Positions 32,625-41,682 of a stretch of DNA of 64,000 nucleotides are shown one piece after another. Each line of letters opens with the position of its first letter. Position 1 is the first letter of the stretch. Source of the stretch: Mycolicibacterium bacteremicum. GTDB taxonomy: Bacteria; Actinomycetota; Actinomycetes; Mycobacteriales; Mycobacteriaceae. A program made the position numbers and the translations under genes. The notes beneath the pieces are model-generated. The model was not told the origin of the DNA and made no database searches. It worked only from the letters and a program-made list of their open reading frames with translations. Location of the stretch: assembly GCF_002086115.1 (NCBI RefSeq), contig NZ_MVHJ01000004.1, forward strand, positions 186,001 through 250,000, in the 5' to 3' direction.

Positions 32625-34301
32625 ATGGCCAACCTGAGCCCGCTCGCCAAGATCCAGCAATCGGTCGGCAAGTACCTCGATCGGGGGTCCGCGGAGCTGC
32701 ACTACGCCCGCAAGATGTTCCAGGCCGGCGCACTCAAGCTGGAGCCGCCGCGGGATATCGCGGCCTTCGTCAACGATATGAAGCAGTGGGGCGAGATCGG
32801 GATGATCCCGGCGCTCAACGCCCGGCGCTATCCGAATCGCAACGCGGTGATCGACGATTTCGGGACGATGACCTTCAAGGAACTCGACGAGGCCGTCAAC
32901 GGTGTGGCCAACGCGTTGTTGGCGCGCGGGATCACCGGTGGCGACGGCGTGGCGATCCTGGCCCGCAATCACCGGTGGTTCCTCGTCGCGGTGTACGCCA
33001 CCGCGAAGATCGGCGCCCGCATCATCCTGCTCAACAGTGAGTTCTCCGGGCCGCAGATCAAGGAGGTCTCCGAGCGCGAGGGCAGCCGGATCATCATCCA
33101 CGACGATGAGTACACCGCCGCCGTCGCGCAGGCCGAGCCCGAGCTGGGCAAGCTGCGCGCGCTCGGCGTCAACCCGGACAAGGATGAGCCCTCCGGCAGC
33201 ACCGACGAGACGCTCGAAGAACTCGTCGCCAAGAACGGGTCCGCGCCGCCGCCCGCGGCCACCAAGAAGTCGTCCATCATCATCCTGACCAGTGGCACCA
33301 CCGGCACCCCGAAGGGCGCCAACCGCAGTGCGCCACCGTCGCTCGCGCCGATCGGTGGCGTGCTGTCCGCGGTGCCGTTCAAGTCCAACGAGGTCACCTC
33401 GCTGCCCGCGCCGATGTTCCACGCGCTGGGCTTCCTGCACTCGACGATCGCCATGATGCTGGGCACCACGCTGGTGCTGCGCCGGCGTTTCAAGCCGGCG
33501 ACGGTGCTCGCCGATATCGAGAAGCACAAGGCGACCGCGATCGTCGTCGTCCCGGTGATGTTGTCCCGCATGCTCGACGAGCTGGAGAAGACCTCGCCGA
33601 AGCCCGATCTGTCTTCGCTGCGCATCGTGTTCGTGTCCGGCTCGCAGCTGGGCGCCGAGCTGGCCACCAGGGCCATGAAGGATCTGGGACCGGTGATCTA
33701 CAACCTGTACGGCTCCACCGAGGTGGCCTTCGCCACCATTGCTGGGCCGCAACATCTTTCGAAGAATCCGGCAACCGTCGGCCCGGTGGTCAAGGGGATG
33801 AAGGTCCGCATTCTCGACGACAACGGCAACGACCTGCCCCAGGGCGAGGTGGGGCGGATCTTCGTCGGCAACTTCTTCCCGTTCCAGGGCTACACCGGCG
33901 GTGGCGGCAAGCAGATCATCGACGGACTGCTGTCCTCGGGTGATGTCGGCTACTTCGACGAAGACGATCTGCTCTACGTCAGCGGCCGCGACGACGAGAT
34001 GATCGTCTCCGGCGGGGAGAACGTGTTCCCCGCCGAGATCGAGGATCTGGTCAGCGGGCACCCCGAGGTCGTCGAGGCGACCGCACTGGGTGTGGAAGAC
34101 AAGGAGTGGGGCCACCGGCTGCGCTGCTTCGTCGTCCGGGTGGAGGGTTCCTCGGTCGACGAGGACACCATCAAGGCGTATGTGCGTGACAACCTCGCGC
34201 GCTACAAGGTGCCGCGCGAGGTGGTCTTCATCGAGGAGTTGCCGCGCAACCCCACCGGCAAGATCCTCAAGCGCGAACTGCGCGAGATGAAGATCGACTG
34301 A
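32625..34301 (+). CDS. fadD2: Fatty-acyl-CoA/AMP synthetase FadD2
   Basis: 558 aa ANL-superfamily adenylating enzyme. The P-loop-like motif LTSGTTGTPKGAN begins near residue 221. Later motifs are LYGSTEVAF, SGDVGYFDEDDLLYVSGRDDEMI and the catalytic-lysine motif NPTGKILKREL. It activates a fatty acid with ATP and CoA. The FadD2 name rests on gene order (polD2 - fadD2 - fadE6). A 9-bp-arm inverted repeat (34323-34331 / 34370-34378) follows and may terminate it. Confidence 0.87.
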   Translation: MANLSPLAKIQQSVGKYLDRGSAELHYARKMFQAGALKLEPPRDIAAFVNDMKQWGEIGMIPALNARRYPNRNAVIDDFGTMTFKELDEAVNGVANALLARGITGGDGVAILARNHRWFLVAVYATAKIGARIILLNSEFSGPQIKEVSEREGSRIIIHDDEYTAAVAQAEPELGKLRALGVNPDKDEPSGSTDETLEELVAKNGSAPPPAATKKSSIIILTSGTTGTPKGANRSAPPSLAPIGGVLSAVPFKSNEVTSLPAPMFHALGFLHSTIAMMLGTTLVLRRRFKPATVLADIEKHKATAIVVVPVMLSRMLDELEKTSPKPDLSSLRIVFVSGSQLGAELATRAMKDLGPVIYNLYGSTEVAFATIAGPQHLSKNPATVGPVVKGMKVRILDDNGNDLPQGEVGRIFVGNFFPFQGYTGGGGKQIIDGLLSSGDVGYFDEDDLLYVSGRDDEMIVSGGENVFPAEIEDLVSGHPEVVEATALGVEDKEWGHRLRCFVVRVEGSSVDEDTIKAYVRDNLARYKVPREVVFIEELPRNPTGKILKRELREMKID

Positions 34302-34422
34302 CCCGCACCTGCCCTCCTCGGCGAGCGTGCGGGTCCGCGGCGGACACGCCGCCTGCTGGCTCGAGTTCACGCACGCTCACCGGGCAGGAATACCTCGGGG
34401 CGCGCGGTGGTAATACCTCTTC

Positions 34423-35202
34423 GTGAATATCGACCTCTCCGGTAAAACCGCACTCGTCACCGGCTCCACCCAGGGCATCGGTCTGTCCATCGCAAAGGGC
34501 CTGGCCGGCGCCGGGGCGCGCGTCATCGTCAACGGCCGCACGCAGGCCCGCGTCGACGAGGCCGTCGCCGCCGTCGGGGGCGACGCGGTCGGCTTCGCCG
34601 GTGACGTGGCCGACGCCGACGGGGCCGCCGCGCTGGTGGCCGAGTTCCCCGATGTGGATGTGCTGGTCAACAATCTGGGCATCTTCGAGGCTGTCCCGGC
34701 CCGCGAGGTCACCGACGAGCAGTGGCGCACCTACTTCGACGTCAACGTCCTCTCCGCGGTCCGGTTGATCCGCGCCTATCTGCCGAACATGATCGAAAAG
34801 GGTTGGGGCCGTGCGCTTCAGATCGCCAGCGACTCGGCGATCGTGACTCCCGCAGAGATGATCCACTACGGCGTGTCCAAGACCGCGCTGCTCGCGGTGA
34901 CCCGCGGGTTCGCCAAAGACGCGGCGGGTACCGGGGTCACGGTGAACTCGGTGATCGCCGGACCGACACATACCGCCGGCGTGGAGGACTTCGTCTATCA
35001 GCTGGTGGACAAGGAGCTGCCCTGGGAGCAGGCGCAGCGCGAGTTCATGCGACTGCACCGCCCGCAATCGCTGATCCAGCGGCTCATCGAGCCCGAGGAG
35101 ATCGCCAATATGGTGGTGTATCTGTCCTCGCCGCTGGCCTCGGCGACCACCGGCGGTGCGTTGCGGGTCGACGGTGGCTACGTCGACGCGATCCTGCCGT
35201 AG
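34423..35202 (+). CDS. SDR-family oxidoreductase
   Basis: 259 aa, GTG start. Cofactor motif TGSTQGIG, structural NNLG, catalytic Ser in IASDSA and YGVSK (Tyr and Lys). C-terminal insertion EDFVYQLVDKELPWEQAQREF is typical of one mycobacterial SDR subgroup, then SATTGGALRVDGG. It lies between fadD2 and fadE6, a position not occupied in M. tuberculosis as I remember it. Substrate unknown. Confidence 0.86.
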   Translation: MNIDLSGKTALVTGSTQGIGLSIAKGLAGAGARVIVNGRTQARVDEAVAAVGGDAVGFAGDVADADGAAALVAEFPDVDVLVNNLGIFEAVPAREVTDEQWRTYFDVNVLSAVRLIRAYLPNMIEKGWGRALQIASDSAIVTPAEMIHYGVSKTALLAVTRGFAKDAAGTGVTVNSVIAGPTHTAGVEDFVYQLVDKELPWEQAQREFMRLHRPQSLIQRLIEPEEIANMVVYLSSPLASATTGGALRVDGGYVDAILP

Positions 35203-35245
35203 CGGTCACCTGGCGAACTGGGGGCACCTCCCGCTTGCGGGGGAA

Positions 35246-35287
35246 CGCAAAACTGCCCCATTTCAGGTGAAATGGGGCAGTTTTGCG
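35246..35287. terminator. Strong bidirectional hairpin
   Basis: Two 20-nt perfectly complementary arms (35246-35265 and 35268-35287) with a 2-nt centre; the stem carries AAAACTGCCCCATTT, giving an A/T-run on both ends. It separates the convergent SDR and fadE6 genes and can terminate both. Confidence 0.85.
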
Positions 35288-35313
35288 CCTGCTCGCGAGT
35301 GAAAGGTGACCGC

Positions 35314-37503
35314 TTACGGGTCGCGGGGCAGGCCGAGCAGGCGCTCGGCGATGATGTTGAGCTGCACCTCGCTGGTGCCGCCGTAGATCGTGGTGGCCCG
35401 GCTGAACAGCAGCCGCTCCGACCACTTGCCCGGCTCCTGCTCCTTGTCGCCGAGCGCGCCGTCGGTGCCGAACGAGGACACGCCGAACTCGGCGTAGCCC
35501 TGCCCGGTCTTCATCGACAGCAGCTTGGAGATCGCGGCCGCGGGCATCGGGTCGCCACCGGCCAACGTCAGCAGCGTCGAGCGCAGGTTGAGCACCTTGG
35601 CGGCGTACCCCTCGGCGATCAACTTGCCCGCGTGGTTCTGCTCGATCTGGTCGAACTGCCCGTCGCGGACGAACTCCACGAACTGGTCCAGGCTGGCCAG
35701 GAACGGCGGTTCGGCACTGCCGATGGAGACGCGCTCGTTGGTCAGCGTATTGCGGCTGACCTCCCAGCCGCGGTCCACCTCACCGAGCACCATCGAATCC
35801 GGGACGAAGACGTCGTCGATGAACACCGTGTTGAACATCGCGTCACCGGTCAGCTCGCGCAGCGGCTTCACCTCCACACCCTCGGACTTCATGTCCAGCA
35901 GGAAGTAGGTGATGCCGTTGTGCTTCGGAGCGTCCGCGTTGGTCCGCGCCAGCAACGCGCCCCACTGGGAGAACTGCGCGCCGGTGGTCCAGATCTTCTG
36001 GCCGGTGATGCGCCAACCGCCGTCGACCTTGGTGGCCTTGGTGGTCAGGCTGGCCAGGTCCGAACCGGCACCCGGCTCGGAAAACAGCTGGCACCAGATC
36101 ATCTCGCCGCGGAACGTGGGCGGCAGGAACTGCTGCTGCTGTTCGTCGGTGCCGTAGGCGACGATGGACGGGATGATCCAGGCCGCGATGCCCATCTGCG
36201 GGCGGGCTACCCGGCCGGTGGAGAACTCCTGCGCGATGATGATCTGCTCGATCGGCGCGGCGTCGCGGCCCCACGGCTTGGGCAGGTGCGGTTGCACCCA
36301 GCCGCCCTCGGCGATCGCGGTGTTGCGCTCCTCGCGCGGAATCTCCTTGAGCGCGGCCACCTCTGCGCGGATCTCCGCGCGCAGCTTCTCGGTGTCGGGA
36401 TCCAGGTCGATATCCAGCTTGCGTAGTCCGCCACTGGTGGAGGTATCCACGACCTGCTGCGGGTAATCGGCGGCCCGGCCGAAGCTCGCGGCCAGCACCA
36501 GCGCCCGGCGATAGTAGACGTTCGTATCGTGCTCCCAGGTGAAGCCGATACCGCCGTGCACCTGGATGCACTCCTGGGCGGTGTGCTGCACCGCGACCGG
36601 GGCCAGTGTGCCGGCCACTGCGGCGGCGAACTCGTACTTCGAATCCTCACCGCCACCGTGGAATTCGTCGAGAGCCCGGGCGGCATCCCACACCGCCGCG
36701 GTGGCCCGCTCTGTCTCGGCGATCATGCCCGCGCACTTGTGCTTGATGGCCTGGAACTGCCCGATGGGACGACCGAACTGCTCGCGGATCTTGGCGTACT
36801 CGGTGGCGGTGTCGGTGGCCCAGCGCGCCACGCCCACACATTCGGCCGACAGCAGCGTCGAGATCAACGCCCGGGCGTGCGCGCGGGTGAGATTGGACAG
36901 CACCCGGTCACCGGCGATCTCGACGGCGTTGACCCGGACATGGGCCACCGGACGCAGCGGGTCGAGGCTCTTGGTCTCCTCGATCTCGAGCGCGTCGGCG
37001 TCCAGGACGACCCATTCCTCGCTGCTGTCGATCGACACCGGCAGCACCAGCAACGACGCCTGCGCGGCGGCCGGGACGGCCCGCACCTCGCCGCGGATGA
37101 CCAACTGCTCACCCTGACGGGTGGCGGTCAGGCTCGAATCGATGGCGTAGGCGGCGATGGTCTCCCCCGAGGCCAGGCCGGTCAGCAGCGGCGATTCGGC
37201 ATCGTGGGCGGCGATCAGCGCACTGGCGATCGCGGACGGCACGAACGGGCCGGGCACCGCCCCGTAGCCGAACTCGGCGAGCGTGATGGCCAGCTCCAGG
37301 ATGCCGAAGCCCTGTCCGTCGACCTTCTCGGACAGGTGCACACCCTGCAGGCCCTGCTCGGCGGCGGCCCGCCAGTAGGGCGGCGGATTGGAGATCGGCG
37401 TCTCCAGCGCCTCGTGCAGGACCTCGGACGGGGCCACCTTGGCCACCAGGGACCGGACCGAATCGGCCAGGTCGTTGTGTTCAGAGTTGATCGCGATGGG
37501 CAC
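35314..37503 (-). CDS. fadE6: Two-domain acyl-CoA dehydrogenase FadE6
   Basis: 729 aa, about twice a normal acyl-CoA dehydrogenase, made of two tandem ACAD units (about 1-360 and 375-729) as in Rv0271c. The C-terminal unit has WCQLFSEPGAGSDLASLTTKA, QKIWTTGAQFSQWG and IYGGTSEVQLNIIAERLLGLP. The N-terminal unit has QFQAIKHKCAG and ECIQVHGGIGFTWEHD. Predicted FAD-dependent alpha,beta-dehydrogenation of an acyl-CoA. GTG 37503 follows GGAGG; the frame to 37524 adds 7 residues upstream of that site. An AACCGGTCGGTT repeat lies 32 bp upstream. Confidence 0.88.
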   Translation of the reverse strand: MPIAINSEHNDLADSVRSLVAKVAPSEVLHEALETPISNPPPYWRAAAEQGLQGVHLSEKVDGQGFGILELAITLAEFGYGAVPGPFVPSAIASALIAAHDAESPLLTGLASGETIAAYAIDSSLTATRQGEQLVIRGEVRAVPAAAQASLLVLPVSIDSSEEWVVLDADALEIEETKSLDPLRPVAHVRVNAVEIAGDRVLSNLTRAHARALISTLLSAECVGVARWATDTATEYAKIREQFGRPIGQFQAIKHKCAGMIAETERATAAVWDAARALDEFHGGGEDSKYEFAAAVAGTLAPVAVQHTAQECIQVHGGIGFTWEHDTNVYYRRALVLAASFGRAADYPQQVVDTSTSGGLRKLDIDLDPDTEKLRAEIRAEVAALKEIPREERNTAIAEGGWVQPHLPKPWGRDAAPIEQIIIAQEFSTGRVARPQMGIAAWIIPSIVAYGTDEQQQQFLPPTFRGEMIWCQLFSEPGAGSDLASLTTKATKVDGGWRITGQKIWTTGAQFSQWGALLARTNADAPKHNGITYFLLDMKSEGVEVKPLRELTGDAMFNTVFIDDVFVPDSMVLGEVDRGWEVSRNTLTNERVSIGSAEPPFLASLDQFVEFVRDGQFDQIEQNHAGKLIAEGYAAKVLNLRSTLLTLAGGDPMPAAAISKLLSMKTGQGYAEFGVSSFGTDGALGDKEQEPGKWSERLLFSRATTIYGGTSEVQLNIIAERLLGLPRDP

Positions 37504-37534
37504 GCTTAACCTCCATGGGGGCAACTTCCCTAAT

Positions 37535-37546
37535 AACCGGTCGGTT
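37535..37546. promoter_or_regulatory. TetR-type operator upstream of fadE6
   Basis: AACCG-GT-CGGTT, perfect 5-bp arms, within TAATAACCGGTCGGTTGGTA, 32 bp before the fadE6 start. TetR regulators of mycobacterial lipid genes often bind such ACCG/CGGT palindromes. Which regulator binds is not known. Confidence 0.5.
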
Positions 37547-37565
37547 GGTATCCGAGGGTACCCCC

Positions 37566-37585
37566 GGGGTGATGGCTGTCACCCC
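37566..37585 (-). terminator. Hairpin after the hydroxyacid dehydrogenase gene
   Basis: GGGGTGA (37566-37572) and TCACCCC (37579-37585) form a 7-bp stem with a 6-nt loop, 8 bp past the dehydrogenase stop on the minus strand. Confidence 0.45.
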
Positions 37586-37592
37586 CCCGCCC

Positions 37593-38567
37593 CTAGTTCA
37601 CTTGGTTCACCACGTTGGCGAGGGGCAGACCGTCGCGGATCCGTCGGCAGTTGCCCAGGGCAAACTCCAGGTAGCGGCGCATGGTGTCGGCCGTGTACCA
37701 GGTCACATGCGGGCTCAACACCACGTTGTCCAGGTCCAGCAGCGGATTGTCGGACTCGACCGGTTCCACCGAGAACACGTCGAGACCGGCGGCGGCCATC
37801 CGCCCGCCGCGCAGTGCCTCGGCCAGGGCCTGCTCGTCGACGATCGGGCCGCGCGCGGTGTTGATCAGCACCGCATCGGGCTTCATCAGCGCCAGGGCGT
37901 CGCGGTCCAGCAGGTGGCGGGTGGCCTCGGTGAGCGGTAGGTGCAGCGACACGATGTCACTGGCGGCCAGCAGCGCGGGCAGCGGCCGCCAGCCCGGGTG
38001 GCCGTCGTCGCGGGTGCTGGTGTGCAGCACCTTCTCGGGCGGGGTGCCCATCGCGATGACGACGCGTTCGACCTGCTTGGCGATGTTGCCGTACCCGACG
38101 AGTCCGACGGTGCAGCCACCGACGTCGCGGACCGTCTCACCCAGGCTGGGGTCCGATGGCCAGCCCGTGCCGGTCCGGGTGGCACGGTCCAGCGCGGGCA
38201 ACCGGCGCAGCGCGGCCAGCATCAACAACACGGTGCCCTCGGCCACCGACGGCGCATTCGCCCCGGGCATGTTGGCCACCGCGATACCGCGAGCCGTGGC
38301 GGTGGCCACGTCGATGGTGTTGACCCCCGCGCCCAGCTTGTGCACCAGCGTGCAGTTCGTTGCCCGCTCCAGGTCCGCGCCCGACAACGGGCGCAGCACA
38401 TGCCAAATCACCTGGGCGTCGGGCAACTCGCGATAGAAGGTCTGGTCGTCATCCTCGGCGCACCACCGGATCTTCAGCCAATCCGCTTCCGGGGCAACGA
38501 TGTTGAGCACCTTCTCACCGGGAGTGAAATGGGCCAGGACCTTTACCTCCAGCGCTTGGCTATCCAC
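37593..38567 (-). CDS. D-2-hydroxyacid dehydrogenase family protein
   Basis: 324 aa. NAD-binding motif VGLVGYGNIAKQVERV (G-x-G-x2-x), catalytic Arg in INTARGPIVDE, Glu in the DVFSVEPVE loop and a His in LSPHVTWYT. The family reduces 2-oxoacids or oxidises D-2-hydroxyacids with NAD(P). GTG 38567 gives a 25-nt overlap with the upstream hydrolase; GTG 38510 is a possible later start. Substrate not predictable. Confidence 0.85.
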   Translation of the reverse strand: MDSQALEVKVLAHFTPGEKVLNIVAPEADWLKIRWCAEDDDQTFYRELPDAQVIWHVLRPLSGADLERATNCTLVHKLGAGVNTIDVATATARGIAVANMPGANAPSVAEGTVLLMLAALRRLPALDRATRTGTGWPSDPSLGETVRDVGGCTVGLVGYGNIAKQVERVVIAMGTPPEKVLHTSTRDDGHPGWRPLPALLAASDIVSLHLPLTEATRHLLDRDALALMKPDAVLINTARGPIVDEQALAEALRGGRMAAAGLDVFSVEPVESDNPLLDLDNVVLSPHVTWYTADTMRRYLEFALGNCRRIRDGLPLANVVNQVN

Positions 38568-39676
38568 TGGGCAATGGTATCGGCCTGCTCGCTACGGGCG
38601 CCGGGCGTGGTGAAGTAGTGATCGGTGTCGATCGACACCAGGCCCTTGTCGGTCGAGGCCAGCGCATCGTGGATGCGCTGGGCGTCGGATGGGAAGACGC
38701 CGGTGTCCTGGTGGGCGTTGATGACCAGCGCCGGGCAGTCGATGAGGGCCAGGTGCGGCTCGGCGCGGGTCTGGGCGTGCCGCAGACTCCACATCCCGAT
38801 CCAGTTGCGCAGCGTGCAGGCCGCGGCGATACCGCGCGCCGACCGGTTGGCCTTCACCGGCGGCCCGGCGTAGCAGAGGTTGGGCTGACGGTTGGTGGGC
38901 TCCAGGGCAGGATCGACCATGCGGGGGTCGGCCCAGGTGCGCAGGACCGCGAACGGACGATCCGAATACCCGGCCTTCTGCACTCTTTTCAGTTCGGCCT
39001 CGGCCCAGTCGGTGATGGCCTCGTTGCGGGCGACCTGCGCGGCGCGGTAGCGCTGCACGAAGTCCGGCGAGTACGGCGGGCCGTTGCCCTTGTCGAACAG
39101 ATCGAGCGCGGGATCGGTTGCCACCGCGTCGTTCTCGTCGACGACGGCGGGGTCCATCCAGGCGGTCAGTACCTCCGGCCGGCCCGGGTGCGCCGCGCTG
39201 GCCACATAGCCGTCGGCGGGCAGCAGATCCGTCAGGCCGACGGCCGGGCGCATGCCGTCCAGCGGTGTGACGTGGTGATGGCGTGCCTGGGCCTGATAGG
39301 CCGACATCAGTGACCCGCCACCGGAATTGCCGAGTAGCACCACGGTTTCGATGTTCTGGACCTCGCGCAACCAGCGCACGCCGACGCCGATGTCGACCAG
39401 GGCGTGGTCGAGCAGGAAGCTGCTCTCGAACCCCCGGAAACGGGTGTTCCAGCCCAGGAAGCCGATACCGCGGGTGGCCAGATAATCGGCGAGATAATGT
39501 TCGGAGAAATCGATCTGATAGTGCGTGGCGATCACCGCGATCTTCGGTTTGCGCCCGACCCCGCGGTGATACAGCCCCTGGCAGGGATGCCCGCCGGCAC
39601 CTGCGCGCCGGGCCGTGGGGGAGTCCATCGCAACGAACTCCCGGATCACCCCGGGCGGCGCGCTCTTGGAGGTCAT
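38543..39676 (-). CDS. Alpha/beta hydrolase (Rv0272c-like)
   Basis: 377 aa. Nucleophile motif LLGNSGGGSL (Ser), a late Asp in VINAHQDTGVFP, and a His in DTDHYFTTPG make a plausible triad. The N-terminal strand AVIATHYQIDFSEHYLADYL is typical of Rv0272c-type proteins. ATG 39676 overlaps the TetR stop by ATGA, so the three minus-strand genes (TetR, hydrolase, dehydrogenase) form an operon. Substrate unknown. Confidence 0.82.
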   Translation of the reverse strand: MTSKSAPPGVIREFVAMDSPTARRAGAGGHPCQGLYHRGVGRKPKIAVIATHYQIDFSEHYLADYLATRGIGFLGWNTRFRGFESSFLLDHALVDIGVGVRWLREVQNIETVVLLGNSGGGSLMSAYQAQARHHHVTPLDGMRPAVGLTDLLPADGYVASAAHPGRPEVLTAWMDPAVVDENDAVATDPALDLFDKGNGPPYSPDFVQRYRAAQVARNEAITDWAEAELKRVQKAGYSDRPFAVLRTWADPRMVDPALEPTNRQPNLCYAGPPVKANRSARGIAAACTLRNWIGMWSLRHAQTRAEPHLALIDCPALVINAHQDTGVFPSDAQRIHDALASTDKGLVSIDTDHYFTTPGARSEQADTIAQWIAKRWR

Positions 39677-40296
39677 GGCTGCGGTGTCCCCTCGTGATAG
39701 ATGGTCCGGTGGAAGATGGCGGCCAGGGTGGCGATGCACTTCTCGTCATCGGCGGTCTGCGCCCCGGTGCCCGACAACTGGGTGTAGCAGAACTGGTTGA
39801 GCATGGACACCAACGCGACAGCGATCAGATGTGCGTCATCGCCTTTGCAGAAGCCCTGCTGCTGAGCCATTTTCACCATGCCGGTGATCAGGGTGATGGG
39901 CAGTTCGCAGATTTCGGACCAGTACTGCGCGAAATCCTCGTTGACCATTGCGAGCTGGGAGACGGCGATGATCTCGGCGAGGCGGTGCCGATAGGTGTTC
40001 CAGTGCGCGGCGGCCGCGGCATGGGCGCGGGCGGCATCGTCGAGTCCGGGTTCGGCCGCTGCCCGGGCGCGCTCGCGCGCCTCGTCCCGGAAGCGGACCG
40101 CCCATTCGCGGACCATCGCCTCCTTGGAGTCGTAATAGTTGTAGAACGACGCCGTGGAGCGACCGGCCTCGGCCGCGATATCGGCGATGGTGGTCGCCAG
40201 GATGCCCTTGCGCGCCACCACGATTCGTGCGGCGGCGTCGATGGCGGCCTGGGTCTGGCGACCACGCACGGTGGGTAGCTCGACTCGTGCGGTCAC
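39673..40296 (-). CDS. TetR-family regulator (Rv0273c-like)
   Basis: 207 aa, GTG 40296. HTH: ATTIADIAAEAGRSTASFYNYY with SKEAMVREWAVRF after it. C-terminal domain includes FAQYWSEICELPITLITGMV. Divergent from the VOC gene across a region with a 14-bp-arm inverted repeat, the probable operator for both directions. It heads the operon with the hydrolase and dehydrogenase. Confidence 0.86.
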   Translation of the reverse strand: MTARVELPTVRGRQTQAAIDAAARIVVARKGILATTIADIAAEAGRSTASFYNYYDSKEAMVREWAVRFRDEARERARAAAEPGLDDAARAHAAAAAHWNTYRHRLAEIIAVSQLAMVNEDFAQYWSEICELPITLITGMVKMAQQQGFCKGDDAHLIAVALVSMLNQFCYTQLSGTGAQTADDEKCIATLAAIFHRTIYHEGTPQP

Positions 40297-40323
40297 GCGG
40301 CCCGCCCCTCTGCGTCTCGTTGA

Positions 40324-40357
40324 TCGAATCTGAATCTGATGTTAGATTCAGATTCGA
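40324..40357. promoter_or_regulatory. Long perfect inverted repeat, TetR operator
   Basis: TCGAATCTGAATCT (40324-40337), spacer GATGTT, AGATTCAGATTCGA (40344-40357): 14-bp perfect arms, 34 bp in all. Each arm itself contains the direct repeat GAATCT-GAATCT, so two dimers could bind. It lies 28 bp upstream of the TetR start and 58 bp upstream of the VOC start. Confidence 0.75.
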
Positions 40358-40415
40358 GTCTGCGCCAGCGGTGCAGGTTTCGTCCCCGTCGTCGCGCTCA
40401 CCCCGGGAGGGCCAC

Positions 40416-40991
40416 ATGATCAAGCCCGACAATCCGAATTCGGAGTTCACCCTGGGCGGTATCAACCATGTCGCGCTGGTGTGTTCGGACATGCAGCGCA
40501 CGGTGGACTTCTACTCCGGCGTACTCGGTATGCCGTTGATCAAATCGCTGGACCTGCCCGGTGGGATGGGGCAGCATTTCTTCTTCGACGCCGGCAACGG
40601 TGACTGTGTGGCGTTCTTCTGGTTCACCGATGCCCCCGACGGCGTCCCCGGTGTCTCCGCGCCCATCGCCCTTCCGGGTCTCGGGGAGATCACCAGCGCG
40701 GTGTCCACCATGAACCACCTGGCCTTCCACGTGCCCGCCGAGAAGTTCGACGAGTACCGCGAGAAGCTCAAGGCCAAGGGAGTGCGGGTCGGACCGGTGC
40801 TCAACCACGACGACAGTGAATGGCAGGCCTCCAAAACCCTGCATCCCGGCGTCTATGTGCGGTCCTTCTATTTCCAGGATCCCGATGGCATCACACTCGA
40901 ATTCGCTTGCTGGATCAAGGAATTCACCGACGCGGATACCACCACGGTGCCCAGGACGGCGGCCGACAGGAAGCCGCGCGCGGCAGTCTAG
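40416..40991 (+). CDS. VOC-superfamily (glyoxalase/dioxygenase-like) protein
   Basis: 191 aa single vicinal-oxygen-chelate unit. Metal-ligand His occurs in GGINHVALVC and in STMNHLAFHVP, with a Glu in DPDGITLEFACW. GGGAGG lies before ATG 40416; the longer frame from 40227 runs through the divergent TetR gene. Predicted isomerase, lyase or extradiol-type enzyme of unknown substrate; matches Rv0274 by gene order. Convergent overlap of 4 nt with the next TetR gene. Confidence 0.84.
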   Translation: MIKPDNPNSEFTLGGINHVALVCSDMQRTVDFYSGVLGMPLIKSLDLPGGMGQHFFFDAGNGDCVAFFWFTDAPDGVPGVSAPIALPGLGEITSAVSTMNHLAFHVPAEKFDEYREKLKAKGVRVGPVLNHDDSEWQASKTLHPGVYVRSFYFQDPDGITLEFACWIKEFTDADTTTVPRTAADRKPRAAV

Positions 40992-41593
40992 CCCCGGCGC
41001 GGGTCGGGGAAGCTGTCCAGCATCAGCGTCAGCAGATCGATCAGGTCCGTGCGCGACAGGTCGATCGCCCCGCCCAGCCAGGCGTTGATGGTCTGGCTCA
41101 CCCCGCCGACCACGAAGTGCGCGATGGCGGCGACCTGTTCGGTGCCGGCGTCCGGCAACACCTCGTGGGCGTGCTGTGCGGCCAGCACGGCGAAAAAGCC
41201 ACCCAGTTCGGCGCGCTTGCGGATCAGCACGGCATTGGTCAGCGTGGCGTCGAACAACAACCTGCCGACGCGGGCGTCCTCGCCGATGATCTGGACCAGA
41301 TTGGTGATACCGGCCCGGTTCTGCGCGGCGGGTGCCACGGCGGCCACCGCGGCCTGGGTGGTGGCGGCTATCTCGCCGACCACCGAGTCGAATACATCCG
41401 CCACGAACTGGTCCTTGTCGGCGAAGGCCTCGTAGAAGTGCCGGGTCGCGACCCCCGCCTGCCGGCAGATCGCCCGGACCGTCAGGTCGTCGTCGCCGCC
41501 GAGCAGGTCCAATCCGGCGGCCAGGAACCGACGGCGACGATCGGCCTGCCGCTGTGGTGCCGCGACGCCTCGATAGGGCCGGACCTGGGACAT
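40988..41593 (-). CDS. TetR-family regulator (Rv0275c-like)
   Basis: 201 aa, start MSQVRPYRGVAAPQRQADRR (ATG 41593). HTH: LTVRAICRQAGVATRHFYEAF, then ADKDQFVADVFDSVV. It is divergent from the MpaB-family gene at 41683 and the 90-bp gap contains ATATTG-n5-CAATAT, the likely shared operator. It probably represses the MpaB-like oxygenase. Confidence 0.86.
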   Translation of the reverse strand: MSQVRPYRGVAAPQRQADRRRRFLAAGLDLLGGDDDLTVRAICRQAGVATRHFYEAFADKDQFVADVFDSVVGEIAATTQAAVAAVAPAAQNRAGITNLVQIIGEDARVGRLLFDATLTNAVLIRKRAELGGFFAVLAAQHAHEVLPDAGTEQVAAIAHFVVGGVSQTINAWLGGAIDLSRTDLIDLLTLMLDSFPDPRRG

Positions 41594-41628
41594 GGGCCCA
41601 TCTTGACACCCGTCGAAACCGCGGTGCA

Positions 41629-41645
41629 ATATTGACCACCAATAT
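41629..41645. promoter_or_regulatory. Inverted repeat between TetR and MpaB-family genes
   Basis: ATATTG-ACCAC-CAATAT: perfect 6-bp arms, 5-bp spacer, centred in the divergent gap. Likely operator of the TetR regulator at 40988. Confidence 0.6.
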
Positions 41646-41682
41646 CAGGAAACAGTTGTTCTCACTTTCCTAGGGGCAATCA

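Noticed and set aside
32574..34370. 598-codon minus-strand frame opposite fadD2
   Set aside because: Antisense shadow of a clear acyl-CoA synthetase; no recognisable domain.
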